DNA of 63,576 bases from Geobacteraceae bacterium (GTDB taxonomy: Bacteria; Desulfobacterota; Desulfuromonadia; Geobacterales; Geobacteraceae): NCBI GenBank assembly GCA_028683555.1, contig JAQUHN010000004.1, positions 1 to 63,576 on the forward strand, read 5' to 3'. A model generated the notes under the pieces. That model had not been told where the DNA came from. It did no database searches and saw nothing but the letters and a program-made list of their open reading frames with translations. Made by a program: the position numbers and the translations under genes. Shown in pieces: positions 62,198 to 63,576 of this stretch. Within the stretch, counting starts at the first letter, position 1. Each line of letters starts with the position of its first letter.

Positions 62198-63576
62198 CTA
62201 AGACTCTCTGCCTAACGCCGTTTTCTTGAATTTATAGCCATCATAGATGGTCTCTATGCTTCCGTCTTGTTTGAAGTACAATTTTTGTTTTTCCAGAACT
62301 CTGTTACTGCCTTTAACATTAATTGTTATTTCATCGTTGACCGTTCCGGATTCAATGGTTCCATCTTCATAGAATGAAATGATTTGGTCTTTCCGGAAGG
62401 AAATGGTCCCGGCTCTAATAGGCAATGAAACATCCCGCGCCAATCTGCCGGAGCGGATATTTCCGTTTGGATAGGTTGCTATGGAATTCCCGCGGCCGCC
62501 TCTGAAAACAATGCTGTTTTTCCCAACGCGCAAGAAGACGTCAGTCGCCGGAACGGCTTTGCTGATTCCGCCATTTTTGTCAAACTCCATGATTTCGTCG
62601 CCTTTGAACGTAATTTCATTCACGCCGACCTTGAGGAAGAAATCATTTGCGATCACATACCCCTCGCTGATGGATCCGTTGTCATGGAAATGCAAGCTCG
62701 CCTGTCCCCGCAGGCGCGCATACTCCGGATCAAGCCGTTTGGCACCAAAAGGAATACTGAGGCTGTTGACCATGAGCGTCATGTCTTTGGCCAATACGCC
62801 TTTCTTCGTTGTAATGTGTCCGGTCTTTGCATTATAGGAAACATGAATCTTTTCGTCTTTTGCGAAGACGATCTTATTTTCGCCAACGGTCAACATACTA
62901 TCAACGGGGAAAATCATCGCGGCAAAACCGCTATCGTTCATCCGGGTTCCAACCGGTATTTCAGTCGGTTTTCCATTTATCACCAACGTGCATTTTTCCG
63001 CCGTCTTGCCGATCCAAAAGTCCCTGCCTTTGTTGCCGAGCGCCACATCCTTGAATTTTATGATCCTGCCGAACACCGCAAAGCTGTTTCTTCCAGATAG
63101 TTTTTCCTTGAGCTCCTGCAGGTATTTTTCATTATCGTGGCTTGGATACTCGAGAGGAGCTGATCCGGAGTTGCTCCTTGCCTGGATATCAGCGCCATGT
63201 CCCACGAGAAATTTCACCACCTCGAGCGTCCTGTTATTATGAGCGGCCAAGAGCAGCGGCGTATCCATATCGTCGTTTCTCGCATCCACTTCCGCTCCGT
63301 TATTTACGAGCAGCTGGACGATCTGGAGATGGCCCCTTTCCGCGGCAAGATGCAGCGGGGTATTGCCCTTCTCGCTCCGAGAAACCTGTCGAACATTCAC
63401 ATCCGCTCCCGCTTCAAGAGCGGCTCGTACCGCGTCCAGGTTTCCTTCCTTGGCAGCAGTCAGCAACCCGTTTGCGATGGTTCGTTTATCCAGTGCCTCC
63501 GCATCTTTCGTACTGCCCATCTTCCGGTACAACTGGACCAGGTTCTTCCTCCTGGTTGAAGCGTTGAAGCCGCCGG
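62198..63576 (-). CDS. Ankyrin-repeat and beta-repeat protein, 5' end beyond the window
   Basis: At least 459 residues, with the reading frame open to the window edge, so the true start is outside. Just inside the edge, LYRKMGSTKDAEALDKRTIA looks like the end of a TPR-type repeat. Three ankyrin repeats follow (NGLLTAAKEGNLDAVRAALEAGADVNVR, GNTPLHLAAERGHLQIVQLLVNNGAEVDAR, DTPLLLAAHNNRTLEVVKFLVGHGADIQAR). The C-terminal 300 residues consist of degenerate beta-repeats with the recurring pattern F-x3-G-x-I-x2-G followed by VG/KNxIxFxG, unlike any family I can name. Upstream of the membrane protein, DUF2169 and clpV genes, it may be a T6SS-linked effector, immunity or adaptor protein. Confidence 0.75.
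   Translation of the reverse strand, partial: GGFNASTRRKNLVQLYRKMGSTKDAEALDKRTIANGLLTAAKEGNLDAVRAALEAGADVNVRQVSRSEKGNTPLHLAAERGHLQIVQLLVNNGAEVDARNDDMDTPLLLAAHNNRTLEVVKFLVGHGADIQARSNSGSAPLEYPSHDNEKYLQELKEKLSGRNSFAVFGRIIKFKDVALGNKGRDFWIGKTAEKCTLVINGKPTEIPVGTRMNDSGFAAMIFPVDSMLTVGENKIVFAKDEKIHVSYNAKTGHITTKKGVLAKDMTLMVNSLSIPFGAKRLDPEYARLRGQASLHFHDNGSISEGYVIANDFFLKVGVNEITFKGDEIMEFDKNGGISKAVPATDVFLRVGKNSIVFRGGRGNSIATYPNGNIRSGRLARDVSLPIRAGTISFRKDQIISFYEDGTIESGTVNDEITINVKGSNRVLEKQKLYFKQDGSIETIYDGYKFKKTALGRES

Overview
The window (63.6 kb, GC-rich, mostly densely coding) looks like a chromosomal segment of a Desulfuromonadales/Geobacter-type member of the Desulfobacterota. That is an inference from the gene mix: a ThiE-ThiD fusion, a stand-alone RACo-like ASKHA protein, many c-di-GMP and two-component genes, an alpha-glucan phosphorylase with the N-terminal DUF3417-type region, an acetate/succinate (SatP) permease and a glycyl-radical enzyme locus. 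No rRNA, tRNA, CRISPR array or intact insertion sequence was found.

Layout. 0-3.3 kb: DNA modification and repair (D12-class adenine methylase, then ogt-uvsE coupled on the minus strand) and a broken SnoaL-like gene. 3.3-11.5 kb: a cyclic-nucleotide block in which a large cyclic-nucleotide-binding-fold protein diverges from a zinc-ribbon/class III cyclase/AAA/helical-repeat protein that overlaps or abuts a metallo-beta-lactamase-fold gene. 11.7-15 kb: thiamin synthesis (thiED, thiC) behind a clear TPP riboswitch with its own terminator. 15-21.3 kb: alr, a RACo-like gene and purH-purD-purE. 21.4-21.6 kb: an orphan promoter, folded region and terminator that read as a small RNA gene. 22.5-33 kb: rhomboid protease, hotdog thioesterase, a lipoprotein-type acetolactate decarboxylase followed by HD-GYP and a partner-switching set (STAS, RsbW-like kinase, RsbU-like phosphatase), an NCS2 purine permease, a diguanylate cyclase and a GT2 glycosyltransferase. 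33-49 kb: SYLF protein, M20 amidohydrolase, SatP, a monooxygenase-like small protein, an NtrC-type two-component pair, glgP, an outer-membrane D15-type lipoprotein, a REC-GGDEF protein, rpe, rsmB and htpX.

49.2-56.5 kb is the most unusual part. A glycyl-radical enzyme related to B12-independent glycerol/propanediol dehydratase sits in a minus-strand operon with a GlcG/HbpS-like protein and a radical-SAM activase. It diverges from a PocR-domain hybrid histidine kinase followed by a small XRE repressor. The enzyme keeps the diol-dehydratase catalytic residues but carries a cysteine-rich insertion (C-x2-C-x3-C-x5-C) that the reference enzyme lacks. The three promoters I can recognise here share a TRATTRGTT-like element, which suggests a self-contained regulon. 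No microcompartment shell or aldehyde/alcohol dehydrogenase genes accompany it in the window.

57-63.6 kb: the minus-strand end of a type VI secretion-associated operon (ankyrin/beta-repeat protein open at the window edge, a multi-pass membrane protein, a DUF2169 protein and ClpV/TssH).

The functions given are family assignments made by reading translated motifs; none was tested by database search.
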